A stretch of 64,000 bases of DNA from Finegoldia magna. Its GTDB lineage: Bacteria; Bacillota; Clostridia; Tissierellales; Peptoniphilaceae. Shown here in pieces: positions 51,585 to 60,249 of this stretch. The DNA lies in NCBI RefSeq assembly GCF_003182075.1, contig NZ_QGTH01000007.1, forward strand, positions 34,769 through 98,768, read 5' to 3'. The notes under the pieces were generated by a model that was given only the letters and a program-made list of their open reading frames with translations, was not told the origin of the DNA and did not search any database. The translations under genes and the position numbers were made by a program. Within the stretch, counting starts at the first letter, position 1. Each line of letters begins with the position of its first letter.

Positions 51585-51705
51585 AAAATCCTCCATAAAT
51601 TTTATTTCTATCTTTATTATATAATTAATCAATCATTATTGTGTAAAAAGTTTGTAAACAAAGTGCAAAATTAATTATAAAATCACTAAATTCCTTAAAT
51701 TTGCC

Positions 51706-51740
51706 AAAAAAATCAGCACAAAGAACAACTTTATGCTGAA
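51706..51740 (-). terminator. Terminator of brnQ
   Basis: Leftward stem TCAGCA/TGCTGA with a loop of about 15 bases and a run of seven T residues, 10 bp beyond the brnQ stop. Confidence 0.75.
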
Positions 51741-51749
51741 ATTTTTCGT

Positions 51750-53045
51750 CTATGCTAATTTCTTTTTATCTTGGATATAAGCAATTATTCCGAATGCTGC
51801 ACCCGTAACAATCGCTGGCAACAACCATTCAAATCCAACAGAACTTAGAGGAAGGGTTTTGATTGCATCCGCAAAACCTTGTAAAATTTTGAAATTTTTA
51901 TTCAAAACTTCTACGAAACTCACAACAAATGTCGCAAGCACTGCCCCTGTGTATATTAAATCGTATTTGATATGCTCTTCGAAAATTCCTAAAAATATAA
52001 GTACCATAATAATTGGATAAACTGTCGACAATATTGGAACTGCTGCTTTAATGAGCGCTTCAACCCCAACAAGTGAAAGCACACCAGAAATCACAACTGT
52101 TGCCAAAACAATTGGTTTGTAGCCCAATTTGTCTTTTGTAATATTCGAGAAGAAATCTCCAGCAATCGCACTGAGCCCAACAGATGTAGTCAAACATGCC
52201 AATGACACTGCAATTCCTATGGCTATTTTACCAGCTGAACCTAAAATATTTTGCACAGTTCCAAGTAATATGTCCACTCTTGTGTTTTGAACTGTGTAAA
52301 TCTTGGATGCTGTCGCCCCAACATAAATCAATCCACCGTAAATAATCGCCAATAAAACAAATGCCACAAGTCCAACCCACTTGACAAGCTTCAATCTTTC
52401 TTCGTCATTGACATATCCCTTTCTTTTCAAATCTGAAACTACAATCCCCGTCATAAGTGCTGCTCCAAGAGCGTCCATGGTTTGATATCCTTCTGCAAAT
52501 CCTTTCATAAATATCTGATTTTCGGTTGCGATATTCATAACACCAATAGGATCTACGATACACTTACCTATAATAACTAATAAAATAACTACCAATCCTG
52601 GCGTCAAATACTTCCCTATTTTATCGATAACTCCCGTTTCATTAAATACAAAAATCGCAGTCAACGTAAAAAATATTAATGCAGTTACCCATTCTGGAGT
52701 TCCTGGAAAAACTTTCGACACAAAAACTTCGTGAGTTGTCGCTGCAGTTCTAGGAATTGCAAAAAGCGGTCCAATGGTTAATATGATAACGGTTCCAAGA
52801 ATCTTAGCAAATTTGTTCCCAACTCTTTTTCCAAGATCTTCTGCTCCTCCACCTAGCTTAGCGGTGATGATTACGCCAAGTATAGGTAGTACAGGGTCTG
52901 TCAACAAAAATCCTAGCATCGCTTTTTTGTACTCAGTTCCCGAAAGCACACCTAAATAAGGTGGAAAAATCAGGTTTCCTGCGCCAAAGAATATTGCAAA
53001 TAATGCAAATCCTACGATAATGACGTCCTTAAATTTCTTATTCAA
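51750..53045 (-). CDS. brnQ: Branched-chain amino acid transporter BrnQ
   Basis: A 431-residue Na+ or H+ symporter for leucine, isoleucine and valine, with about twelve membrane segments. Family marks: VIIVGFALFAIFFGAGNLIFPPYLG at the N-terminus, ARTAATTHEVFV, EGYQTMDALGAALMTGIVVSDLKRKGY and LACLTTSVGLSAIAGDFF. It is a single-gene unit. The 178-bp gap upstream shows no T-box or other riboswitch that I can recognise. Confidence 0.92.
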   Translation of the reverse strand: MNKKFKDVIIVGFALFAIFFGAGNLIFPPYLGVLSGTEYKKAMLGFLLTDPVLPILGVIITAKLGGGAEDLGKRVGNKFAKILGTVIILTIGPLFAIPRTAATTHEVFVSKVFPGTPEWVTALIFFTLTAIFVFNETGVIDKIGKYLTPGLVVILLVIIGKCIVDPIGVMNIATENQIFMKGFAEGYQTMDALGAALMTGIVVSDLKRKGYVNDEERLKLVKWVGLVAFVLLAIIYGGLIYVGATASKIYTVQNTRVDILLGTVQNILGSAGKIAIGIAVSLACLTTSVGLSAIAGDFFSNITKDKLGYKPIVLATVVISGVLSLVGVEALIKAAVPILSTVYPIIMVLIFLGIFEEHIKYDLIYTGAVLATFVVSFVEVLNKNFKILQGFADAIKTLPLSSVGFEWLLPAIVTGAAFGIIAYIQDKKKLA

Positions 53046-53182
53046 AATATCCTCCTATGTATTTCTATATCTTTATAGAAAATGATTTCATAATTAAATT
53101 TTAATTCTAAAAAGTTTTATTGTCAAATTTATTTATTCCATTATCAAAATAAAGCGTAAGATTTTTACAAATAAAATTTTGC

Positions 53183-53216
53183 AAAAAAATCATAGGCCAC
53201 ATCAATGACCTATGAT
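53183..53216 (-). terminator. Terminator of the VTT-YdjY unit
   Basis: Leftward stem ATCATAGG / CCTATGAT with a 12-base loop and seven T residues, just after the stop at 53224. Confidence 0.8.
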
Positions 53217-53223
53217 TATAATT

Positions 53224-54408
53224 TTATTCTACTACTTTTCCGCCCTTTTTCTTTTGTTTGTCGTTGTAAACTTTCTTAGCTATACCAATCATGATTGATA
53301 ATGCAAACAATGTCAAAAGACCCAAGAAAAGTTTTTGCGCTCCACCAGTCAATGTTCCTCCAACATATGAATAAACAATTGTTGCAGGTAATTGACCAAT
53401 TCCAGTCGCTATGAAGAATGACCAGAATCCCATGTTAGTAAGACCTGCACCATAACTTACAAAGTCGAATGAAACAAATGGTAAAAGTCTACAAATTAAT
53501 ATTGCATATTTTCCGTATCTTTCAAAAAATACGTCAACACTTTCCATAGCACCTTTGCTTGTTAGTCTTTCAACAGCATCTCTTCCCAAAGCTCTGGCTA
53601 AGAAGAAGCAAAGTGCAGCTCCTGCCATCGCTGATGACCAAGAAAGCATAGCTCCCTTAACCCATCCAAATATTGCAGCATTTGATAAAGTAATCAAGAA
53701 TGCTGGGATAGGGGCCGCGATTGATTGTAATATCATTAAAACAAATGATACGACTGCTGCTTGTTTTCCGTAAGATCTCAAATAAGCTACTACGACATCC
53801 GTATCTAATTTTGAAATCGTGGAGAAGGCTTCATTAGTCTTTGCTTTGATTGAAGGTACGAAGAAATATAATCCCAACAACACTCCAAGAATAATTAAAG
53901 CGATAATTCTTTGGATTTTTCTCTTGTGTTTAAGTTCAGCTATTTCTTCAGGTGTTTTTTCTTCTCTTAAATCGCTAAGTTTAACTTCTTCTTCTCTCAT
54001 AGCTTTACGTTCTTCTCTACTATAATACTTTTGATATTTCTTCTGAGTAAGAACTATATAGAGGTTGATTAAGTTAACAATTACGATAACTGCGATTGTA
54101 GGAACGAGAATATTCTTAACTGGTCCATGATACATTATAAACTCTTTTACAATGTAGATAAGACTTTGAGTTTTCCCACCTATTAGTGCAATTAAGAATA
54201 TCGCCGCTTCCAAAGCAAAGAATACATATCTGTTGATATTTGTATAAGCAATTCCTAGTATCAATCCAAAAGCCGTAAAGATAAACATTACTAGCTGCTG
54301 GCTAACCATCATCTCAAAATTTACGTTGAATAACAAAAGTAAACAACATAAAACCCCGATGGCTACGCCCGTAGTTAAATAATAAAATATCGCCCTTAAC
54401 TTTTTCAC
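53224..54408 (-). CDS. VTT-domain membrane protein with N-terminal membrane extension
   Basis: A 394-residue protein in two parts. Residues 1-125 hold about four membrane segments (GVAIGVLCCLLLLFNV, QLVMFIFTAFGLILGIAY, FFALEAAIFLIALIGG, NILVPTIAVIVIVNLINLYIVL), followed by a charged linker. Residues 165-390 are a VTT domain almost matching the protein at 29606-30289 (QSIAAPIPAFLITLSNAAI, GAALCFFLARALGRD, CRLLPFVSFDFVSYGAGL, FFIATGIGQLPATIVYSY). The start is GTG with GAGGT upstream. It is 12 bp downstream of the YdjY-like lipoprotein gene, as E. coli pairs ydjY with VTT proteins. Confidence 0.8.
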   Translation of the reverse strand: MKKLRAIFYYLTTGVAIGVLCCLLLLFNVNFEMMVSQQLVMFIFTAFGLILGIAYTNINRYVFFALEAAIFLIALIGGKTQSLIYIVKEFIMYHGPVKNILVPTIAVIVIVNLINLYIVLTQKKYQKYYSREERKAMREEEVKLSDLREEKTPEEIAELKHKRKIQRIIALIILGVLLGLYFFVPSIKAKTNEAFSTISKLDTDVVVAYLRSYGKQAAVVSFVLMILQSIAAPIPAFLITLSNAAIFGWVKGAMLSWSSAMAGAALCFFLARALGRDAVERLTSKGAMESVDVFFERYGKYAILICRLLPFVSFDFVSYGAGLTNMGFWSFFIATGIGQLPATIVYSYVGGTLTGGAQKLFLGLLTLFALSIMIGIAKKVYNDKQKKKGGKVVE

Positions 54409-54420
54409 TTGATACCTCTA

Positions 54421-55161
54421 TTAATCTTCTAGAGTATAAGTTACAGCTACATAAGTTCCATCTTCTGGAAGTACATCAGGGTTACCAGTAAATTTAACTT
54501 CGTTTCTCTTTTCTACAGCTCCATTAGTGTAAGTTGTATTAGAAATAATTCCTACTGGACAAGAGTCCAAGCAAGTTAGGCAACCTGTTTTTTTGTTTTT
54601 TGCTCTTTCTAAGTTTCCACCAAATCTAAAATCAATTTTCTTTCCATTGCTATCTGTTATTACTTCGTTAATGTCGTAATCTTTTCCAGCGCCTTCCCAA
54701 GTTACAGTAGCACCTATTTTAGATCCTTCAACGTGAGTTTCAGCTGCATTATCTGGAGTCATATTTTCACCAGGTTTTGCACCAATTTCGATTAATGCGT
54801 TGTAGAAATCTTCTGGAGTAGCATAAGCAGTAAGAACTGATTTTGCTCCGTTACTACCGTCAGTATTTACAGAAGCATGTCTTGTGTTTTCTGTGAAGTA
54901 TTTTCCGTTAACTGAAGATAATACTGTAATTTTCTTAGCTTCTTTGTCAACTTTGATTGGGTTATCCAAAGAAACACCGTTTACTTCATCAGCTTTCTTT
55001 TCTTCTTTCTTTTCTTCTTTGTTAGAATCATCTTTCGCTTGTTCAGTTGTTTGAGTATTGTTTGTTTCTTCTTTTTTATCGTCTGCTTTTTGTGAACAGC
55101 CAGCTAATCCTACTATTGCTAGACATAACAATCCAGCCAATAATTTTTTTCTTAAATTCAT
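54421..55161 (-). CDS. YdjY-like lipoprotein with a Cys motif
   Basis: A lipoprotein of 246 residues: signal LLAGLLCLAIVGLAGC with Cys lipidation, then a Glu/Lys/Thr-rich linker (about 25-60) and a globular domain. Its late segment KTGCLTCLDSCPVGIISN has a CxxCxxxCP arrangement seen in YdjY-type proteins and reminiscent of iron-sulfur binding. The ATG at 55161 has GGAGGG upstream. A TATAAT (55197-55202) suggests its own promoter between it and the ECF gene. The biological role of YdjY is not established. Confidence 0.65.
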   Translation of the reverse strand: MNLRKKLLAGLLCLAIVGLAGCSQKADDKKEETNNTQTTEQAKDDSNKEEKKEEKKADEVNGVSLDNPIKVDKEAKKITVLSSVNGKYFTENTRHASVNTDGSNGAKSVLTAYATPEDFYNALIEIGAKPGENMTPDNAAETHVEGSKIGATVTWEGAGKDYDINEVITDSNGKKIDFRFGGNLERAKNKKTGCLTCLDSCPVGIISNTTYTNGAVEKRNEVKFTGNPDVLPEDGTYVAVTYTLED

Positions 55162-55259
55162 AAATAATCCCTCCATTATCAATTTGATTTGATTTTATTA
55201 TATCATATAAGTTTAATACTGTATACAAATTAAAGTCAATGAAATATTTTTTAAGATTT

Positions 55260-55769
55260 TTAATTCATGATTTTTTTCTTGCCGGTAATATAGTCTTCTA
55301 ATTTGTATATCAGAAAAATATATATCACAGCATTTCCTATCATATGGTTGATATCAAACGGAATTGATGTCATGTATCTTGCAATGAATACATTCATCCC
55401 CATGACAGTCATGCATTCCATCAACGTGATTATAAGTCCATACAAAAATCCCGACACAGACAATGCGATAGTTTTCGTTACCAATGTTTTTTTCAATTTA
55501 AATACATTGAAAATTGCATAGTTAAATACAGCCAAGATGAAAAAGTCTACCACTTGGAACAAAACCCATATTCCAAATCCAAGCACAAAACTTGTGACTA
55601 CCATCGTGACTGCATTTACAAATAGTGACTCTTTTAGGTTTTTTTCAATTGCAAGTATCAGTATGACATCCGACAAGATTTTTACATTCGGAATTATATT
55701 CAAATAAATTCTTGTCAGGATGCATACTGCTGATAATATTGCAATTCTAGTCAAATCACTAGTTTTCAT
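55260..55769 (-). CDS. ECF transporter substrate-binding (S) component
   Basis: A 169-residue membrane protein with five to six segments (ILSAVCILTRIYLNII, AVTMVVTSFVLGFGIWVLF, VVDFFILAVFNYAIFNVF, IALSVSGFLYGLIITLM). The C-terminal IPFDINHMIGNAVIYIF is typical of ECF S components, which capture vitamins and pair with shared EcfA/EcfT energising modules; those are not in the window. Its ATG overlaps the stop of the DUF4430 gene (TAATG). Placement in the corrinoid operon points to a cobamide or a precursor as substrate; this is inference. Confidence 0.75.
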   Translation of the reverse strand: MKTSDLTRIAILSAVCILTRIYLNIIPNVKILSDVILILAIEKNLKESLFVNAVTMVVTSFVLGFGIWVLFQVVDFFILAVFNYAIFNVFKLKKTLVTKTIALSVSGFLYGLIITLMECMTVMGMNVFIARYMTSIPFDINHMIGNAVIYIFLIYKLEDYITGKKKIMN

Positions 55770-56215
55770 TATTTCATTTCTTGAAATTTGAATTCTATCT
55801 TGTCGTTTTCGTTAACTTTGTAATCGCCGATTCCAACTTCTGCCATTTTATCGTTAACATAATACATCCAGTATTGTTTCTTAGCTGGATCTTGTTTTAC
55901 GCCTTCTAATTCAGTCATCATACCTTTTTCAAAAACTGCTTTGTGATTTTTTTCAAGGTAAGATTGCAAGTTTTCATCTTTTTTGATTTCTGCATCTTCT
56001 TTTAAGATTTCTTTGTTGTTAACTTCATCCATTACAACGATTGAAACCTTAGTAGCTTCACTCTCAGAAGCTTTTTCTTCTGTTTTGTTTTCGTCTGTTT
56101 TTGCTTGTTCTTGTGTTTGTTCTGTTTTTTGTGGCTCTTGGGCCTTATCTTTGTCAGCGTTACAAGCTGTCAATGAGAACACAAGCATCATTAATACCAA
56201 TAATTTTTTCTTCAT
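55769..56215 (-). CDS. DUF4430 (transcobalamin-like) lipoprotein
   Basis: A 148-residue lipoprotein: signal KKKLLVLMMLVFSLTAC with lipidated Cys, a Glu/Lys/Gln-rich linker (about 20-55), and a C-terminal beta domain with SIVVMDEVNNKEILKEDAEI and KKQYWMYYVNDKMAEVGIGDYKVNENDKIEFKF. The Trp-Tyr/VN...G...Y.V..GD.IE order is that of DUF4430, the fold of the C-terminal domain of transcobalamin and intrinsic factor. It would sit outside the membrane beside the S component. The ATG at 56215 lies 2 bp after the activator gene stop, with AAAGGAG inside that gene's end. Confidence 0.75.
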   Translation of the reverse strand: MKKKLLVLMMLVFSLTACNADKDKAQEPQKTEQTQEQAKTDENKTEEKASESEATKVSIVVMDEVNNKEILKEDAEIKKDENLQSYLEKNHKAVFEKGMMTELEGVKQDPAKKQYWMYYVNDKMAEVGIGDYKVNENDKIEFKFQEMK

Positions 56216-56217
56216 AA

Positions 56218-57795
56218 TCATCTCTCCTTTGGAAATTCCATCGCCTTAGCGAATATTTTTTCGTAGTCCTTTGTCATTGATAATTCTATATAATTCATAT
56301 CTTCAGCAAGAGTGGACATTTCTTCCTTTATTTTATCGTTCATTAGACACATGTACGCCCCTATTAAAGATGAATTACCTACATAACTTATTTTGGATTC
56401 AATTTCGTAAGGCAGAATTCCCACACCTACGATTGAAGACGGTTTCAAATGACTTCCAAATTGACCTGCGACAATACATTCGTTCAAATCGGAAATATCT
56501 AATCCTTCTTCATCCAAAAGTTTTATAAAACCAGAAAGTATCGCTCCTTTTGCAAGTTGCACTTGTCTGATGTCAGATTGCGTGATAACAAGTTCATCAG
56601 TCATCATGAACTCTCTTTTATCATCTACAATTCTTACCAAATCTTTTCTAAAATCATCGACAGAGTTTGGATCGATAATCCTACCTCTCTTGTTGACGAT
56701 TTTATTTCTAACAATTTCACTGATTACAGCAAGAATACCACTTCCACAAATTCCTTTTGGAGGTTTGTCGCCGATAGTTTGTAATTTGACATTTGACCCG
56801 TCAATTAAAACATCTTCGATGGCTCCTTGTTCTGCTCTCATTCCACATTTTATATTCATACCTTCAAGTGCAGGACCAGCTGCACAAGAACAACAATATA
56901 ATTTATCATTAGTCTTCAAAACTATTTCGCCGTTCGTACCGATATCTATAAACAGTGTGTTTTCTCTGTTTCTCATATCAGTAACATAAGCACCTGCTAC
57001 AATATCTGCTCCAATATACGCTGAAACATTTGGCAAAGTGTACAATTTTGCGTCCAAATTCAGTCCAATATCTTCGCACATCACACTCTTTGCTTCAGTG
57101 AACACTGGTTTGTACGGGAATTTCCCCAAGCTTCTTGCATCCACTCCCAAAAGCATGTGAACCATCGTAGTGTTCGCCGCAATGTCAACTTCTTTTATAT
57201 CTTTTCTGTCGATTTTTGATTCGACAATCATTTTATCAATAAGTTTATTCATAGAACTTACAATGCTGTGTTGGAGAATTTTCGCTGCATTTTCATTTTC
57301 AAACTCAAACGTAATTCTCGTAAGCACATCCAAGCCGTACTTTGTTTGGGCATTAAGTGCGGAGTTTTTCGCGATGATGTCTCCAGTTTTCAAATCTACT
57401 AAATTCATGCACACAGTTGTAGTACCAATGTCCACGCAAATCCCGTAGCCGTCTCTGTATTGTTTTTCAAATTCTGGCATATCTCCTGAATCGAGCACAT
57501 CAATGGAGCTGTTTTCGCTCAAAGTTTCCACGATAACATCTCCACTCATTGTAACTGCACACGAAAGCCTAACGCCGTTTTCGATTTCTTCTTTTTTCAA
57601 AAGTCTTTTTTCGGTATCAGTTATTTCGTTGACATTTCCTTCTACAACTTTTATCTTACACTTACCACAAGTTAACTTACCATTGCATGAGTTATCGATG
57701 TAGATGTCGTTTTCAAGCAAAGCATTCATCAAATTGTAGCTTTTGTTGTCTTCTAATTCAATTGTTCTATTTAAATTATTAATTCTTATCTTCAT
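56218..57795 (-). CDS. Corrinoid-protein reductive activator, ferredoxin-ASKHA type (RACo/RamA-like)
   Basis: A 525-residue enzyme that re-reduces accidentally oxidised Co(II) corrinoid to active Co(I), driven by ATP. Residues 1-85 are a plant-type [2Fe-2S] ferredoxin with Cys37, Cys43, Cys46 and Cys79. Two ASKHA nucleotide loops follow: GICVDIGTTTVCMNLVD (about 117) and LFIDIGTNGEIVLK (about 270), then CAAGPALEGMNIKCGMRAEQGAIE and VAGQFGSHL. It is DUF4445-type and shorter than RACo proteins of about 600-650 residues. The ATG overlaps the methyltransferase gene by 3' sequence (17 bp). Confidence 0.88.
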   Translation of the reverse strand: MKIRINNLNRTIELEDNKSYNLMNALLENDIYIDNSCNGKLTCGKCKIKVVEGNVNEITDTEKRLLKKEEIENGVRLSCAVTMSGDVIVETLSENSSIDVLDSGDMPEFEKQYRDGYGICVDIGTTTVCMNLVDLKTGDIIAKNSALNAQTKYGLDVLTRITFEFENENAAKILQHSIVSSMNKLIDKMIVESKIDRKDIKEVDIAANTTMVHMLLGVDARSLGKFPYKPVFTEAKSVMCEDIGLNLDAKLYTLPNVSAYIGADIVAGAYVTDMRNRENTLFIDIGTNGEIVLKTNDKLYCCSCAAGPALEGMNIKCGMRAEQGAIEDVLIDGSNVKLQTIGDKPPKGICGSGILAVISEIVRNKIVNKRGRIIDPNSVDDFRKDLVRIVDDKREFMMTDELVITQSDIRQVQLAKGAILSGFIKLLDEEGLDISDLNECIVAGQFGSHLKPSSIVGVGILPYEIESKISYVGNSSLIGAYMCLMNDKIKEEMSTLAEDMNYIELSMTKDYEKIFAKAMEFPKER

Positions 57796-58804
57796 AATCG
57801 TAATTCTTAGATGCTGTTATTATTGATTTCAAATTTTCAAGTGGCGATCTCATACCTATTCCACAAGCTGGAGACAGGATATTTGATCCGTTGTTTACTG
57901 ATATTTTTGCTAGTTTTTGGATTTTTTCACTGTCTGAATATTCAAGCGCATAAGTCGACACATTACCCATCAACACGTGATGCTTCAAAACTTTCTTCGC
58001 ATCTTTCAAAGATACGATTGAGTCGAAGCTCAAGCAATCAGAGTGAATGTCGTTGCACAAATCAAGTACAGGAGTCATCCTTCCACATATGTGAACAATT
58101 TTTGGAACGTCTTTTATTCCATCCAAAAACTTATTCAAATATTGTACAGTGAATTCTTTGAAGAATTTAGGTCCCATAATTTCACCAGTACCAGAAGGAT
58201 CTGAAACTGCGATAACATCTGCTCCTGCGTCTATTTGTCTATTCGCAAATTCTATTAAATGATCTGTCACATAATCCATAAATTCGTGAACTCTTTGTGG
58301 GTCTTTTCTAAGAGCCTTGTAGTATTTTACAGAATCCATTATTGATGATGCAGTGCTAACAGGTCCTGTGATATTTCCAATAATTGGGGCGTTTTTTTCT
58401 TCGTCCTTCAAGATTTTAATAGCCTCAATCACGATATCACTTCTGGAATCTTCCTTCTTGAAATCTTTTATCTTTTCCCAATCTTTGATGTTATCGAATG
58501 CGTATTCAATAACGTGTGGTTCATAAATTTCATTTCCAAAATCGACAACAGAACCCATATCTTCGGCTTCAATCGTCATGCAGAATGGAACTCCGATATT
58601 CTCAAAAATTTTCTCGTCGTAGATAGCTTTTGCCAAATCAGCCATTTTCCTAGCATCCAAGTGAGCTTCTGGAAGATAGATATCTTTCAATTCCATTAGC
58701 TCTTTGGATATCATATTCATCATTCCCCCCGGACAAATCACAGGAATTCTGTCGATGAAAATATGATTTAAAGCATTCTTCAATCTATCTTTTTCGTTAA
58801 TCAT
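57779..58804 (-). CDS. Corrinoid-dependent methyltransferase, MtaA/CmuA-type (URO-D fold)
   Basis: A TIM-barrel protein of 341 residues in the uroporphyrinogen decarboxylase superfamily. It has the zinc triad of MtaA/MtbA methyltransferases: His238 and Cys240 in VHICGRM and Cys314 in LSPACGIGM. It lacks the decarboxylase N-terminal Arg motif, so it should move a methyl group between the corrinoid protein and a thiol or tetrahydrofolate-like acceptor. The pair NITGPVSTASSIMDS and SDPSGTGEIMGP fits the Mta/Cmu branch. ATG at 58804 with AGGA upstream, 7 bp after the corrinoid protein gene; an upstream TTG is in frame but lacks an RBS. Confidence 0.85.
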   Translation of the reverse strand: MINEKDRLKNALNHIFIDRIPVICPGGMMNMISKELMELKDIYLPEAHLDARKMADLAKAIYDEKIFENIGVPFCMTIEAEDMGSVVDFGNEIYEPHVIEYAFDNIKDWEKIKDFKKEDSRSDIVIEAIKILKDEEKNAPIIGNITGPVSTASSIMDSVKYYKALRKDPQRVHEFMDYVTDHLIEFANRQIDAGADVIAVSDPSGTGEIMGPKFFKEFTVQYLNKFLDGIKDVPKIVHICGRMTPVLDLCNDIHSDCLSFDSIVSLKDAKKVLKHHVLMGNVSTYALEYSDSEKIQKLAKISVNNGSNILSPACGIGMRSPLENLKSIITASKNYDYEDKN

Positions 58805-58811
58805 TTCTGTC

Positions 58812-59465
58812 CTACTTATCTTTTCCAACTAATTTCTTAGCAGCTTCTACAGCTTCTACAGCATTTTCAGTGTAAGAATCCGCACCGATTTTATCAGCAA
58901 AAGCTTGAGATATAGGTCCCCCACCGATCATAACTTTGAATCTGTCTCTAAGACCTTGTTCTTTTAACATTTCGATAACTTTACCCATGTTGTCCATAGT
59001 AGTTGTCATTAAAGTTGACATACAAATCAAATCAGCATCGTTTTCGACTGCTGCATCGATGAAGTTTTGTAATTTAACATCACGACCCAAATCAATCATC
59101 TTAAATCCTGCAGTTTGCATCATCAATTTTACCAAGTTTTTTCCGATATCGTGAGTATCTCCTTCAACAACTCCGATAACCCCAACGCCAAGTATGTCGT
59201 CGTCATTCATTTCTACATGTTTTTGTAAAACGTCCAAACCAGCATACATTGCATCACTGCAAAGCAAAATATCTGTGATAAAATATTCTTCTTCATCAAA
59301 AAGCTTACTTGCTTGTTGCATACCTTTAATAAGTCCGTCGAAGATACCTTGTTTAGCATCAAATCCCTTGTCTATATATTCTTGGCACACCTCAGCGATG
59401 TCTTCATCTTCCATTTCTACTACCATTTCTGCCATTTTATCTAAATATTCTTGTTGTGTATTCAT
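58812..59465 (-). CDS. Corrinoid (B12-binding) methyl-carrier protein
   Basis: A 217-residue protein of the MtaC/MtbC/MttC type. Residues 1-90 form the helical cap domain (KQGIFDGLIKGMQQASKLFDEEEYFITDILLCSDAM). The Rossmann domain has the base-off signature GDTHDIGKN, with His105 as the lower cobalt ligand, followed by the STL (CMSTLMTTT) and GG (MIGGGPIS) motifs. It carries the methyl group on cobalt between methyltransferases. Excellent RBS (AGGGGG) one base after the stop of the short URO-D gene. Confidence 0.93.
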   Translation of the reverse strand: MNTQQEYLDKMAEMVVEMEDEDIAEVCQEYIDKGFDAKQGIFDGLIKGMQQASKLFDEEEYFITDILLCSDAMYAGLDVLQKHVEMNDDDILGVGVIGVVEGDTHDIGKNLVKLMMQTAGFKMIDLGRDVKLQNFIDAAVENDADLICMSTLMTTTMDNMGKVIEMLKEQGLRDRFKVMIGGGPISQAFADKIGADSYTENAVEAVEAAKKLVGKDK

Positions 59466-59466
59466 A

Positions 59467-60249
59467 CTACCCCCTAATTAAAATCTCATTTATCTTCTTA
59501 AATTTCTTATCTGACAAATTCATACATCTGTCTCCGAAAATCTTGTGTTCTCCTTCAAACAAAAAGTCTACGTATCTTTGTTCTTCGTCATTTTCAATAG
59601 GTTTAAACTCTGCTTTATCCAAGCTTATCAACGCCATCGTTGATTTTGGGCATAAGTGAAAATTAAATGGCTTGTCGATATTTTGAATATCTTCCAAAAA
59701 TTTCATCAAAAACTCGTCCACATATAACTGCATTTGCTTAGGACCAATAATATCAGCACCCGCCAAACTATCGGAAAAACTAATCAATTGTATTCCACTG
59801 TCAACCAATTTTTCGATATATTCCACCAAAGCTTTTCTGATTTCATCATAAAGTTCAACGATTTTATCGTGTTTTTTTCTAAAAGATCTGAAAACCACCT
59901 CAGAGCTTGCCAAGTTATCTAATATAACCAATGGGCCAGCTACCTCAACAATTACTCTTTTATCATCCTTCATCTTATCAATTGCTTCAAACAAAGCCTT
60001 AACATGTTTTTGATTGTAATCAAAATCAATCACAATATCATCCACATTATCGTACTTGTACTTGCTTACTTTTCCAAGTTCTGCAACAGCACCCATGGCT
60101 TCTGATTCTAATGTAGAAGACATCGGAATACTCGCATAATCCTTGTCCTTAAAATATTCAACCAAACAGTCCGCATCTTCAAATAATCCCGGATCAGTGA
60201 TGGGTGTAGTTTCCATTACAATACAATCATAAGTTCCAACTTTACTCAT
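59467..60249 (-). CDS. Short URO-D-fold methyltransferase-like protein
   Basis: A 260-residue relative of the MtaA/URO-D barrel, about 80 residues shorter than its neighbours. The zinc triad can still be seen: His198 and Cys200 in FNFHLCPKS and Cys242 in GDRCMNLS, but only 42 residues separate them, against 74 in the protein at 57779. The barrel is therefore shortened both at the N-terminus and between the zinc ligands. SDSLAGADIIGP matches the SDPSGTGEIMGP segment of its neighbour. It could be a substrate-specific partner or an accessory protein. GAGGTG RBS; overlaps the GTPase gene by 8 bp. Confidence 0.7.
   Translation of the reverse strand: MSKVGTYDCIVMETTPITDPGLFEDADCLVEYFKDKDYASIPMSSTLESEAMGAVAELGKVSKYKYDNVDDIVIDFDYNQKHVKALFEAIDKMKDDKRVIVEVAGPLVILDNLASSEVVFRSFRKKHDKIVELYDEIRKALVEYIEKLVDSGIQLISFSDSLAGADIIGPKQMQLYVDEFLMKFLEDIQNIDKPFNFHLCPKSTMALISLDKAEFKPIENDEEQRYVDFLFEGEHKIFGDRCMNLSDKKFKKINEILIRG

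Noticed and set aside
53046..53223. T-box leader controlling brnQ
   Set aside because: No specifier hairpin, T-box sequence or antiterminator was seen upstream of brnQ.
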